Made by a program: the position numbers and the translations under genes. The notes under the pieces were generated by a model. The model saw only the letters and a list, made by a program, of their open reading frames with translations, was not told where the DNA came from and made no database searches. From Hyphococcus sp. (GTDB lineage: Bacteria > Pseudomonadota > Alphaproteobacteria > Caulobacterales > Parvularculaceae): a stretch of DNA of 64,000 nucleotides. The stretch is from the NCBI GenBank assembly GCA_028289605.1, contig JANQON010000006.1, positions 248,001-312,000 on the forward strand, in the 5' to 3' direction. This document shows, piece after piece, positions 44,119 to 52,898 of the stretch. Numbering within the stretch: the first letter of the stretch is position 1; every line of letters starts with the position of its first letter.

Positions 44119-44138
44119 TGTACCGAACGGACGGTATA
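44119..44138. promoter_or_regulatory. TetR-type operator 2 (autoregulation)
   Basis: TGTACCGA-N4-ACGGTATA, two mismatches in the right arm from operator 1, ending 15 bases upstream of the TetR start codon. Confidence 0.7.
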
Positions 44139-44210
44139 TAAGCGGATCGAGAGTTGACACAAGTGGCCTGACCGTTGATGGCTACCAAGCGAGCGGGTTT
44201 CGGATGAGAG

Positions 44211-44298
44211 ATCCGCCCATCCCGGCGGACGCCGGGATCTGCCTCGCCAACACCGGGTTTTTCGCAGTGAGATCCCGACTTTCGTCGGGATGAGCGGA
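44211..44298. repeat. REPIN-like double-hairpin intergenic repeat
   Basis: Hairpin ATCCCGGC-GGAC-GCCGGGAT (44219-44238), a 33-base linker, and hairpin ATCCCGAC-TTTC-GTCGGGAT (44272-44291). The outer ends ATCCGC..ATCCC and GGGAT..GCGGAT pair as well. Same plan as the element at 29296-29430, including GGGATCTG after the first hairpin. It lies in the gap between the TetR gene and the esterase. Confidence 0.7.
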
Positions 44299-44355
44299 TT
44301 GAGGACTGATGTAGCGTTGTTGTATTCGCTTCTGCCGTCAAATAAGGGAGCCACG

Positions 44356-45231
44356 ATGCTTTTAGTTCTCAGGATGACCGCGATGGCCAGGATCCTAATC
44401 TTATTTCTCATCGCATTGATGGCGATGACCGCAGCGAAAGCGCAAGAAGCGCCCATTCGCTACCTGCATTCGGTATCCCCTGACGGCTATCACGAAGTTG
44501 CTGCGAAGGAACTCGGCCGCCCGTTTCATATTTACGTTCGCCTTCCCGACGATTATGCGCGCAGCAAAGATCGCTACCCCGTGATCTATCTTCTGGACGG
44601 CGGCTTCACTTATCCAATGCTGGCGGCGTACTTTCGACTGTTGTCGATAGACGAAAAGCTTCCAAACGCCATTCTGGTCGGCGTTTCTTACGGCGCGGAA
44701 GGCTTTGAGAACGGCAATTATCGCGGAACCGATTTCACCGCGCCGTCGGAGGAGCGGGACCACTGGGGCGGCGCCTCCGCGTTTCAACGGTTTCTCAAGA
44801 ATGAACTTCTGCCCTTTGTCGCAGAGCGATATCGCACCGACGAAAACAGACGGGTCCTGTTCGGTCAGTCCCTTGGCGGCCAGTTTGCGGTGTATTCCGC
44901 CATGACTGATCCCGACCTCTTTTGGGGACGCATCGCCAACAACCCGGCGCTTCATCGGAATTTGCAGTTCTTTATGGACATAGAGCCGGCGCCGCCGCAG
45001 GGCGATACGCATCTCGTGGTCACGACATCGACGGAGGAAGCGGCCGAGTTTCGCGAGCCGTCGCAGCGCTGGGTCCGACACTGGACGACGGAGCGCGCCG
45101 CCCCTTTTCAGATTACCGTTGTCGAAATGCCCGGCGAGCGCCACGCCGCAGCGACGCCGATTGCGTTCCGCGCCGGGCTTCGCCGGCTGTTTCCGACGAA
45201 TACACAAGACGGGAACGAACAAACGCCGTGA
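44356..45231 (+). CDS. Secreted esterase-D/IroE-like alpha/beta hydrolase
   Basis: 291 aa from the ATG at 44356, with AGGGAG five bases upstream. N-terminal signal (ARILILFLIALMAMTAAKAQ). FHIYVRLPDDYARSKDRYPVIYLLDG is the family start. Nucleophile Ser172 lies in FGQSLGGQFAVY, and the His in PGERHAAATP. Similar enzymes cleave ferric-siderophore esters or acyl esters; no siderophore gene is nearby. Its stop codon overlaps the GTG start of the helicase gene. Confidence 0.85.
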   Translation: MLLVLRMTAMARILILFLIALMAMTAAKAQEAPIRYLHSVSPDGYHEVAAKELGRPFHIYVRLPDDYARSKDRYPVIYLLDGGFTYPMLAAYFRLLSIDEKLPNAILVGVSYGAEGFENGNYRGTDFTAPSEERDHWGGASAFQRFLKNELLPFVAERYRTDENRRVLFGQSLGGQFAVYSAMTDPDLFWGRIANNPALHRNLQFFMDIEPAPPQGDTHLVVTTSTEEAAEFREPSQRWVRHWTTERAAPFQITVVEMPGERHAAATPIAFRAGLRRLFPTNTQDGNEQTP

Positions 45232-46313
45232 TCTGGTCCCCGGAACAGGACGATGCGCTGAAAGCGGTCGATCAGTGGCGTCGCAAGGGCGAAGCGCCGA
45301 TCTTTCGCCTCTTCGGTTACGCCGGCGCCGGCAAAACAACGCTGGCGCGCCACTTCGCTGAAAGCGCCGGCGGCGACGTGGCGTTCGCTGCGTTCACCGG
45401 CAAAGCCGCCCATGTCATGCGCCAGAAAGGATGCGAAGGCGCGACGACGATCCATTCCCTGATCTACCGGCCCTCAGCGGCCGATGAAGAGGGCGAGCCG
45501 TCTTTCGCCCTGCGCCACGATGCGCCGGCGTCGAAAGCAGACCTCATCGTCATCGACGAGTGTTCCATGGTCGATGAAGAGTTGGGACGCGATCTGTTAT
45601 CCTTCGGCAAGCCGGTGCTGGTGCTTGGGGATCCGGCCCAGTTGCCGCCGGTCAAAGGCGGCGGGTTTTTCACCGAAGGCGAGCCCGACTTCATGCTCAC
45701 CGAGATTCACCGTCAAGCCGCGGATAATCCGATCATCCGGCTCTCCATGGCGATCCGGGAGGGCGGCGAATTCGACGAACAACACGAAGACTGCCGCGTC
45801 ATCGCCCGCAAGGACGTGTCGACTGACGAAATCCTGGCCGCCGACCAGGTCCTTGTCGGCGCCAACAAGACCCGCAAGCGGTACAACGACCGACTGCGCG
45901 AGCTTCAAAACTACACGGATACAACGCCCGAAGCCGGCGAAAAACTTGTCTGCCTGCGGAATAACAAGAAAAAAGGCCTGTTGAACGGCGGGGTCTGGAC
46001 GGTTGGCCGGCGGATGAGCCCGCGGGGAAATCGCGTGCGTTTTTCAGTCGTCCCGGAAGAAGGCGGCAAGCCGGTGACCGTCTCGGTGCCCCGCGGCTTT
46101 TTCATGGACGGACCGGAAAGCGTTCCGTGGACCCAACGTAAAAGCGCCGATGAGTTCGATTTCGGCTACGCGCTCACCGTGCACAAGGCGCAAGGCTCGC
46201 AATGGGACGATGTCGTTTTATTTGACGAAAGCTACATGTTTCGCGAACACGCCAATCGCTGGCTGTACACAGGCGTGACCCGCGCCGCCAAACGCCTGAC
46301 GCTGGTGCGTTAG
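45228..46313 (+). CDS. Compact RecD-like SF1B ATP-dependent DNA helicase
   Basis: 361 aa from a GTG at 45228 (GTGA overlap with the esterase). Motif I is GYAGAGKTT (30-38), motif II VIDECSMVDEEL (Asp110-Glu111) and motif III LGDPAQLPPV. EIHRQA is motif IV-like, and the C-terminal YALTVHKAQGSQWDDVVLF and YTGVTRAAKRLTLV are the RecD/UvrD_C_2 motifs V and VI. No N-terminal RecD2 helix-hairpin-helix repeats and no RecBC partners, so it is a minimal stand-alone helicase, perhaps phage-like in origin. Ends by overlapping the convergent DUF3137 gene. Confidence 0.88.
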   Translation: MIWSPEQDDALKAVDQWRRKGEAPIFRLFGYAGAGKTTLARHFAESAGGDVAFAAFTGKAAHVMRQKGCEGATTIHSLIYRPSAADEEGEPSFALRHDAPASKADLIVIDECSMVDEELGRDLLSFGKPVLVLGDPAQLPPVKGGGFFTEGEPDFMLTEIHRQAADNPIIRLSMAIREGGEFDEQHEDCRVIARKDVSTDEILAADQVLVGANKTRKRYNDRLRELQNYTDTTPEAGEKLVCLRNNKKKGLLNGGVWTVGRRMSPRGNRVRFSVVPEEGGKPVTVSVPRGFFMDGPESVPWTQRKSADEFDFGYALTVHKAQGSQWDDVVLFDESYMFREHANRWLYTGVTRAAKRLTLVR

Positions 46314-47278
46314 GACGCTTTCACATAGTCGACAGAAAAGGCGTCGCCGAGATGGTCCGCCGGCGCTTTCGTTGCAACGTCAATGAGATCGAACACAACG
46401 TCAATTTCTTTCAAGATGCGCTCAATCCGCTCAGGACCGTTGACCGGCTGAAACATGCCGCCGATATCGAGTTTATCGCCGACCTCCAGCACCACATAGA
46501 GCTTTCCGTTCGAGAACGCCGCGCGGAGTCTCGCGCCGTTGAACAACCGATCAAGCTCCTCGAACCGCTCGAGCACCACGGGGTCGAGAAGCGCACGCGC
46601 CTCCACCTGATCCGTGGACCAGGCCTCATACGCCTTTTCAAACTTGGATGATGCAAGACCAACCCGCTGAAACCCCTTGCCGGGCTTCGCCAGCCGATTA
46701 AGCAGTCCCGCATCGCGCTTGATGACGGTCTCGCCGGCGAACTTGCGATGATAGTCGATAACCAGAAGCTGCCCGTGAAAGACGGTTCGCGTTCGCTTTT
46801 TCCTGCCCGACGTCCGGTACTTCAAATGCGCCTCAACCAGCGTAAAGGCGCAACCGCCCCGCTCGCCGGAAATTTCATCCTCCCAATCCTCGCGATTAAA
46901 CGTCGGCAACAGGCCAAAAGTCTCGAACACGCCGCAATAGGATGGCCGGGACAACGTGCGACGATAGCCGAAACCGAGATGCCCGGCGATGCGGGCGAGG
47001 ACCTGATCGGTGATTTCTCCGCGCGTCTTCTGGATGCGCCAGCCGGCGCCGGCGACGCCGGCGGATCCGGAAATCATTGCGCCGATGACGCCGGCATCCC
47101 CGCCCAAGGCCAAAAAGACGGCGACGCAGGAGGCCGCGACAGCGGCGATAACGCCGGCGTCGCGCAGCGCCGACCGGCGGCGGCGCTCGCTTTTTTCCAG
47201 AAGCGGCTCGAGCGCGTCCGCGTAAAGCGCAGGCATGTCCTGAAACTCCGGACGCGTCGACGGTGATCTCAGCGCCAT
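46310..47278 (-). CDS. DUF3137 membrane protein
   Basis: 322 aa from the ATG at 47278 (GGGAG before it). Two close hydrophobic segments (about 42-60 and 63-80; AGVIAAVAASCVAVFLALGG, GVIGAMISGSAGVAGAGW) form a hairpin. The remainder is soluble, with FTLVEAHLKYRT and TVFHGQLLVIDYHRKFAGETVI. This layout matches the DUF3137 family, whose function is unknown. Overlaps the helicase 3' end by four bases. Confidence 0.75.
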   Translation of the reverse strand: MALRSPSTRPEFQDMPALYADALEPLLEKSERRRRSALRDAGVIAAVAASCVAVFLALGGDAGVIGAMISGSAGVAGAGWRIQKTRGEITDQVLARIAGHLGFGYRRTLSRPSYCGVFETFGLLPTFNREDWEDEISGERGGCAFTLVEAHLKYRTSGRKKRTRTVFHGQLLVIDYHRKFAGETVIKRDAGLLNRLAKPGKGFQRVGLASSKFEKAYEAWSTDQVEARALLDPVVLERFEELDRLFNGARLRAAFSNGKLYVVLEVGDKLDIGGMFQPVNGPERIERILKEIDVVFDLIDVATKAPADHLGDAFSVDYVKAS

Positions 47279-47413
47279 TCGCTGCTCCCTTCTCGATCGG
47301 CGACAAGGCAAATCTTCGCTTAGACTTTATAAAGCTCTGTTAACGCTCTCACGCCCGCGCTGCCTCAAGAAGCGCTCTTCACCGCCTTCAACCAACCCCA
47401 AATACACGCTGAA

Positions 47414-47421
47414 TTAACCAT
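47414..47421 (+). promoter_or_regulatory. TTAACCAT motif upstream of hybrid kinase gene
   Basis: TTAACCAT, a form of CtrA half-site known from alphaproteobacterial promoters, 32 bases before the TTG start at 47453. A single 8-base match can occur by chance. Confidence 0.3.
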
Positions 47422-47452
47422 ACTCGCGAATTCTAGGCGCGGTGGAGCAATA

Positions 47453-50400
47453 TTGCCCTTGGCGAATCAGGCGGCTCGAATGGACCTGGGAAATACTGCA
47501 AAGACGCTTTTCCTGGAGCGCAATGTGGCGAGCGACCTCGTCGACAGCCGCATGCGCGAGCTCAAGACACAGCTGCCGATCGCGCTGTCCGCCATCGTCG
47601 TCGTTTCACTGCTGTTGCTGACCCTTGCGCCTTCTGAAAAAGCGCCCCTTCTCTGGACCGGTTACGCATTGTTGTTTGCCTTTGTCGCAATGCGGATCGC
47701 CTTTTGGCGTCGCGTCAATATTGAAAAGCTGACGGAGGAAGCCAAACGCAACGTACTGCGTACGGTGCCGCCTATCTCGGCGGCGCTTTCGTTGATTTGT
47801 TCGAGCACGGCGATTTACTACGCTTACGGCGAACCGTTCGAACTCGTCGTTGTTGCCGGAATTTGGGCGTCTTTCTGCGGGATATCCAGCGGTTACGCCA
47901 TGGCCGCAAGCTTTCGGGCGGCGACCATTTGCTATTGCGGGTGCATGATCCCATTCGGGGTCTATGTCGGGCTCAGCGGCGACAACGCAGTGAGCGGGGT
48001 CATCAGCGGCATATTCATTCTCGCCGCGCTGATCGGCGCCGCAATGCAGGTGCGCTATTCCCAACTCATCGCCGAATTGATCGAACAAAAGCGAAAGGTC
48101 GGCGACAGCGCTGAATTGGCCCGCGCCAACCTGCGCCGCTTCATCGAGACGGCGTCGGACTGGGCGTGGGAGCGCGACGCCGACGGGCGCCTTACCTATC
48201 TTTCCGAAACGTTCGACAAGATTACCGGCATGCGGCGCGACGATTTTCTCGGCGCCGGGGGCGCCGATTTCCTGGGATTGTCCAAGAAAAATGAATCCGT
48301 CGGCCAGATGCTGCGTGATACGATCGCAAAGCGCGAACCGTTTCGCGACATCCGGTACAATATTGAAACGCAAAGCGGCGCCACGCTCCACCTTTCCATG
48401 TCGGCCCAACCGAAATACGACGCAAACGGATCCTTTGCAGGGTATATCGGCTGGACGCGCGACGTCACGCGGGAGATCAACGCGGAGATACAACTGCGCG
48501 AGAGCGAGAACCGGTTGCGCGACTTCTCTGAAGCCGCCAGCGACTGGGAATGGGAAGCCGACGAGGAACTCCGCTACACATTTGTTTCAGAGCGCGCCAA
48601 CGACGTCACCAATTTTGACCACGCAAAGATCATCGGCAAGAAAATGTCGATCAGCGGCGGCGGCGTTTCCGAGACGGAATGGGAGGCGTTCCGGTCAAAT
48701 GTCTACGCCCGTGCGCCCTTCTCAAATTTTCGCTCCAGCACCGTCAACGACGCCGGTGAGGAGATGTGGATTGAACGCAGTGCAAAACCTGTGTTCGACA
48801 AAGACGGCAAATTCAAAGGCTATCGAGGCACCGCGCGCAACATCACCGAACAGATTCGCGCCGAACAGGCGCTGGTGAGATCGAAGGAAACGCTCGAAGA
48901 GACCGTACGCGACCGCACCGCCGATATCGAGCGCCGCCGTCAGATGCTGACGGAAATCCTGGAGTCAATGGATCAGGGCCTGTCAGTGATCGATGACAAC
49001 GGGGTTATCGTTGAACGAAACGAGAAAGCCCATTTGATGTCCGGACTGTCGCCGGAGCTTTGGGCGTGCGGAGCAGACATCAACGGCGCGCTCAGCATCG
49101 GCATACGCGCAGGCGTCTACGATTATGACAGCGTCGACGCGTTCTGGGACGCTTGCAAGGAATCGTTGGCGGAAGGGAAAGCCTTCCGCACGATCCGCAG
49201 CCAGAAAGACGGACGGGCGATCGAAGAAAACATCCGAAGTCGACCGAGCGGCGGCATTGTCGCCACCTATACGGACGTCACCGCATCCAAGCAGCGCGAA
49301 GACGAACTGCGCCGGTTGACCAATGAGCTGACGATTTCGAAGGATGCTGCGGAAGCAGCCAACCGCGCCAAATCCGAGTTCCTGGCCAATATGAGTCACG
49401 AAATCCGCACGCCCATGAACGGCGTCGTCGGCATGGCGTCTCTCCTGCTCGATTCAGATCTGAATGAGAAACAAAAGGAAATGGCGCGCGTCATCGTCAG
49501 TTCCGGCGACGCGCTGTTGAAGATCATCAACGATATTCTCGATTTTTCGCGTCTCGAGGCGGGCAAGTTCCGGGTCGTCAACGAAACCTTCGATCTGCGC
49601 AGCACCATCGAAGACGTCGCCAGCCTGTTGTGCCTGCGGGTCGAGGAAAAGGGGCTGGAAATGCTGGTCCGTTTTCAACCGGACCTGCAATACGGATTTG
49701 TCGGCGATCCCGGACGCGTGCGCCAGGTCGTCACCAACCTTGTCGGCAACGCAGTCAAGTTCACGGACCAGGGCCATGTTATGGTCGAGGTGTCCGGCAG
49801 GAAACGCGGCGAGATTGCTGAAATCGAAATCGCCGTCAGCGACACAGGCTGCGGCATCCCTGAGGACAAACAGCTCGCGGTGTTCGAAGAGTTCGAACAA
49901 GTCGACGGCTCGGCGGAGCGCCGCCATGACGGCGCTGGGCTTGGCCTCGCGATCAGTAAGCGGATGGTCGAAGCCATGGGCGGCAAGATCCGCCTTGAAA
50001 GCAAGGTCGGCGAAGGATCGCGCTTTACGGTCAACCTGCCCCTCGCCATCGATGAATCCCGTCTGGCCGACATTCATGCGCCGCAGGGGCTTTTCGACAA
50101 TCAAAGGGCGTTAATCGTCGATGACAATGCGGTGAACCGGACGATCCTGTCGGAACAGCTGGCGTCCTGGGGCCTCGCATCCGACGCGTTCGAGCGACCT
50201 GAGGACGCCCTCGCCGCGCTCAAAGCGCGCGCGGTGTCCGAGCCTTACGCGATCGCCATTGTTGATTTTCAAATGCCAGAGATGGACGGCATCAGGCTCG
50301 CCGAACGCATCAAGGACGACGCCTCGATCGCCAAGACGCCGCTCATTTTGTTGACCTCCGCCGGACGCAAGGGCGACCCGGCGGGCCTGTCGGGCGACCT

Positions 50401-50965
50401 CTTCGCCGGCTATCTGGTGAAGCCGGCGCGGGCGTCGATGCTGCTTGACGCGATTGTCTCAACCATGGGCGACGCTGTCGTTGATTCCCTTAACGATGCG
50501 GCGACGGCGATGCGCCGCGCTATCAGCGCGCCGAAAACGCTGAACAAGCCGGACGGGACGCCGCTGCGCGTTCTGGTCGCGGAAGACAATCTCGTCAATC
50601 AGATGGTGATCAAGGCCATGCTGAAAAAGCTGGGTTGTGAAATGGAGCTCGCCCATGACGGCGCCGAAACGCTGCAGAAGTTCGCGGCGGGGCGTTTCGA
50701 CATTGTGCTGATGGATGTCTCCATGCCCGTCATGGACGGCGCAGCGGCGACGGCGGAGATCCGAAAACGGCAAAAAGACTCGCCGGAGCGCACGCCGATA
50801 ATCGGCGTCACGGCTCACGCCATGCGCGAAGACCGTCAGCGTTGCATTGAGGCGGGCATGGACGACTATTTGCCCAAGCCCGTTAAAGAGGGGCCGCTTT
50901 TCGACGTTCTCGAAAAATGGACGCGCCCCGACACGATAACGCGTTTGGGGTCAGCTGCGCAATAA
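47453..50965 (+). CDS. Hybrid sensor histidine kinase/response regulator with three PAS domains and two receivers
   Basis: 1170 aa from a TTG at 47453 with GGAG five bases upstream; an ATG nine codons on (47480) is the alternative. Membrane helices fill about 38-205. PAS domains lie near 225-345 (FIETASDWAWERDADGRLTYLS), 350-475 (FSEAASDWEWEADEELRYTF) and 495-620 (a PAS-7-type MDQGLSVIDDNGVI). HisKA with His649 (FLANMSHEIRTPMNGV) precedes an intact ATPase domain (VGNAVKFTDQG). Receivers carry Asp938 (IVDFQMPEMDG) and Asp1088 (LMDVSMPVMDG). No phosphotransfer protein or output regulator is adjacent, so it is an orphan. Confidence 0.94.
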   Translation: MPLANQAARMDLGNTAKTLFLERNVASDLVDSRMRELKTQLPIALSAIVVVSLLLLTLAPSEKAPLLWTGYALLFAFVAMRIAFWRRVNIEKLTEEAKRNVLRTVPPISAALSLICSSTAIYYAYGEPFELVVVAGIWASFCGISSGYAMAASFRAATICYCGCMIPFGVYVGLSGDNAVSGVISGIFILAALIGAAMQVRYSQLIAELIEQKRKVGDSAELARANLRRFIETASDWAWERDADGRLTYLSETFDKITGMRRDDFLGAGGADFLGLSKKNESVGQMLRDTIAKREPFRDIRYNIETQSGATLHLSMSAQPKYDANGSFAGYIGWTRDVTREINAEIQLRESENRLRDFSEAASDWEWEADEELRYTFVSERANDVTNFDHAKIIGKKMSISGGGVSETEWEAFRSNVYARAPFSNFRSSTVNDAGEEMWIERSAKPVFDKDGKFKGYRGTARNITEQIRAEQALVRSKETLEETVRDRTADIERRRQMLTEILESMDQGLSVIDDNGVIVERNEKAHLMSGLSPELWACGADINGALSIGIRAGVYDYDSVDAFWDACKESLAEGKAFRTIRSQKDGRAIEENIRSRPSGGIVATYTDVTASKQREDELRRLTNELTISKDAAEAANRAKSEFLANMSHEIRTPMNGVVGMASLLLDSDLNEKQKEMARVIVSSGDALLKIINDILDFSRLEAGKFRVVNETFDLRSTIEDVASLLCLRVEEKGLEMLVRFQPDLQYGFVGDPGRVRQVVTNLVGNAVKFTDQGHVMVEVSGRKRGEIAEIEIAVSDTGCGIPEDKQLAVFEEFEQVDGSAERRHDGAGLGLAISKRMVEAMGGKIRLESKVGEGSRFTVNLPLAIDESRLADIHAPQGLFDNQRALIVDDNAVNRTILSEQLASWGLASDAFERPEDALAALKARAVSEPYAIAIVDFQMPEMDGIRLAERIKDDASIAKTPLILLTSAGRKGDPAGLSGDLFAGYLVKPARASMLLDAIVSTMGDAVVDSLNDAATAMRRAISAPKTLNKPDGTPLRVLVAEDNLVNQMVIKAMLKKLGCEMELAHDGAETLQKFAAGRFDIVLMDVSMPVMDGAAATAEIRKRQKDSPERTPIIGVTAHAMREDRQRCIEAGMDDYLPKPVKEGPLFDVLEKWTRPDTITRLGSAAQ

Positions 50966-50979
50966 CGTCCGCAGTCCAA

Positions 50980-52848
50980 TTATTCTGCGGGTTCCTTGAG
51001 CGCGCCCGTTTCCATCGCCGCAGCCATTGGGTCGGCGCCGGACTGACGCCGCCAAAGCTCGGCGTAAACGCCGTTTTGCGCAATCAGCGCATCATGAGCG
51101 CCCTGCTCGATAACGTGTCCGTCGTCGAGCACCAGAATAAAGTCCGCCGCCGAGATTGTTGACAGCCGATGCGCGACGGCCAGCGTTGTGCGCCCGCGCG
51201 CGGCCTCCTGCAGCGCTTGCTGCACGTCCTCTTCGGTGCCGGAATCAAGCGATGACGTCGCCTCGTCGAGAATCAGGATCGGCGGGTTCAACAATATCGC
51301 CCGCGCCACGCCGACCCGTTGCTTCTCGCCGCCGGACAGTTTCAGTCCGCGCTCGCCGACCCGCGTCTCAAGCCCGTCCGGCAAACTGTCGATGAAGTCG
51401 CCAAGCTGAGCGCGGCGCGCGGCCTCCATCACGTCTTCATCGCTGGCCTCCGGATGGGCGTATGCGAGGTTGAAGCGCAACGTGTCGTTGAAGAGCACCA
51501 CCTCCTGAGGCACGAGCCCCAAAGCCGACCGCAGTGATTGTTGGGTGACCTGTTTCAGGTCCTGGCCATCGATTGAAATGGCGCCCGACTGCGGATCGTA
51601 AAACCGGAACAGCAGCTTCAGAATGGTCGACTTGCCTGCCCCGGAAGGGCCGACAATGCCGACAAAAGCGCCGCCGGGAATGTCGAATGTGACGTCTTTG
51701 AGCCCGCTGGCGCGGCCTTCATGCGCGAAGGTCACCCCGTCAAAGCGGATGGCGCCCCCGGCGGGCGCAAACGATGCCGCATCACTTGCGTCCGCCACCG
51801 TGGCGCCGCGGTCGAGAAGGCTGAACAGTTTCTCAATATCAACCGTGCCTTGCTTAATCTCCCGCCACGCCCAGCCGAGAATATTGAGCGGCCGGTAGAT
51901 GTTGATCAGCATCAGAATGATCGCGGTCACGTCTCCGGCCTGCATCGTCCCGTTGAAGGCGCCGTAGCCGGCCATCAAGGCGACGACCAGCAGGCCCGCC
52001 GTCATAATGAACTCCTGACCGCCGTTGAGGACCGCCAGGGACTTCATGATCGTGACATAGAGACGATTATATTGCCGCATGGCGCCGTCATAGCGGTCCG
52101 CCTCCCGGTCCTCCGCGGCGAAGGATTTCACCGTTTCAAAATTCGTCAGCGTATCGACGGAAATGCCGCGCAACCGCGTGTCCGCCTCGTTGAACACACG
52201 CCGTTGTTTGTTGCGCCATTCTGTCACGATGATGGTGAAGACAGCGTAGACCCCGACCGTCGCGACGGCGGCGACGGAAAACTCGATGCCGTAGAGCGCC
52301 GCCAGGACGGTCGCCGCGAACGCCAGCTCAACAAGTGTCGGGCCGATGTTGAACGCAAGAAAGCGCAGGAGATACTCCATTGCTGCGCAGCCGCGCTCGA
52401 TGATGCGATTGAGGGCGCCGGACCGGCGCGTTAAGTGAAACTGAAGGTCCAGATGCTGCGCGTGGCGAAACGCGTCGACGGCGATAATGCGCTGTGCGTC
52501 CTGGGTCACGGTCGAGAAGAAAGCGTCCCGGATAACGGGTAGCGCCGCGGCAAAAAAGCGGGCGGCGGCGAACATTACCAGCAGCGCGACAAACGAGGCG
52601 CCCGCAAGCCCCACCCGCGCGCCGGCGGAGGCGTCGCCGGTGAGCGCGTTGATGCCCTCGCCCATGAATACCGGCGCCATGACGGCGAGGCCTTTGGCGC
52701 CGACCGTCAAAATGAGGGCGAGCGCGATCCGAAAGCGCCACCGGCGCATCTCGGGGCGAAAAAGCACCGCAAACATGCGCCCGACGGAGCGTCCGAACGG
52801 GGCCGCCTCGCCTTTGCTTTCAATATCGTCTGTCTGAGCCGCCGCCAT
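50980..52848 (-). CDS. Atm1-type ABC exporter (half-transporter)
   Basis: 622 aa: six membrane helices (residues about 35-330), then an ATPase domain with GPSGAGKST (Walker A), LSGGEKQRVGVARAI (signature) and ILILDEATSSLD (Walker B). HLTRRSGALNRIIERGCAAMEYLLRFLAFN and NFETVKSFAAEDREADRYD are typical of the Atm1/HMT1 branch, which exports glutathione-linked sulphur or metal species. Homodimer at the inner membrane. A short N-terminal cytosolic extension is present. Converges with the hybrid kinase gene. Confidence 0.92.
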   Translation of the reverse strand: MAAAQTDDIESKGEAAPFGRSVGRMFAVLFRPEMRRWRFRIALALILTVGAKGLAVMAPVFMGEGINALTGDASAGARVGLAGASFVALLVMFAAARFFAAALPVIRDAFFSTVTQDAQRIIAVDAFRHAQHLDLQFHLTRRSGALNRIIERGCAAMEYLLRFLAFNIGPTLVELAFAATVLAALYGIEFSVAAVATVGVYAVFTIIVTEWRNKQRRVFNEADTRLRGISVDTLTNFETVKSFAAEDREADRYDGAMRQYNRLYVTIMKSLAVLNGGQEFIMTAGLLVVALMAGYGAFNGTMQAGDVTAIILMLINIYRPLNILGWAWREIKQGTVDIEKLFSLLDRGATVADASDAASFAPAGGAIRFDGVTFAHEGRASGLKDVTFDIPGGAFVGIVGPSGAGKSTILKLLFRFYDPQSGAISIDGQDLKQVTQQSLRSALGLVPQEVVLFNDTLRFNLAYAHPEASDEDVMEAARRAQLGDFIDSLPDGLETRVGERGLKLSGGEKQRVGVARAILLNPPILILDEATSSLDSGTEEDVQQALQEAARGRTTLAVAHRLSTISAADFILVLDDGHVIEQGAHDALIAQNGVYAELWRRQSGADPMAAAMETGALKEPAE

Positions 52849-52898
52849 CGCCCCTAAATGGCGACTTGCGCGCTAAAACGCCAGACTTGACCGGAATT

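Noticed and set aside
47606-48493. 295-codon minus-strand frame inside the hybrid kinase
   Set aside because: Shadow of a clear multidomain kinase; high Arg/His content, no recognisable domain.
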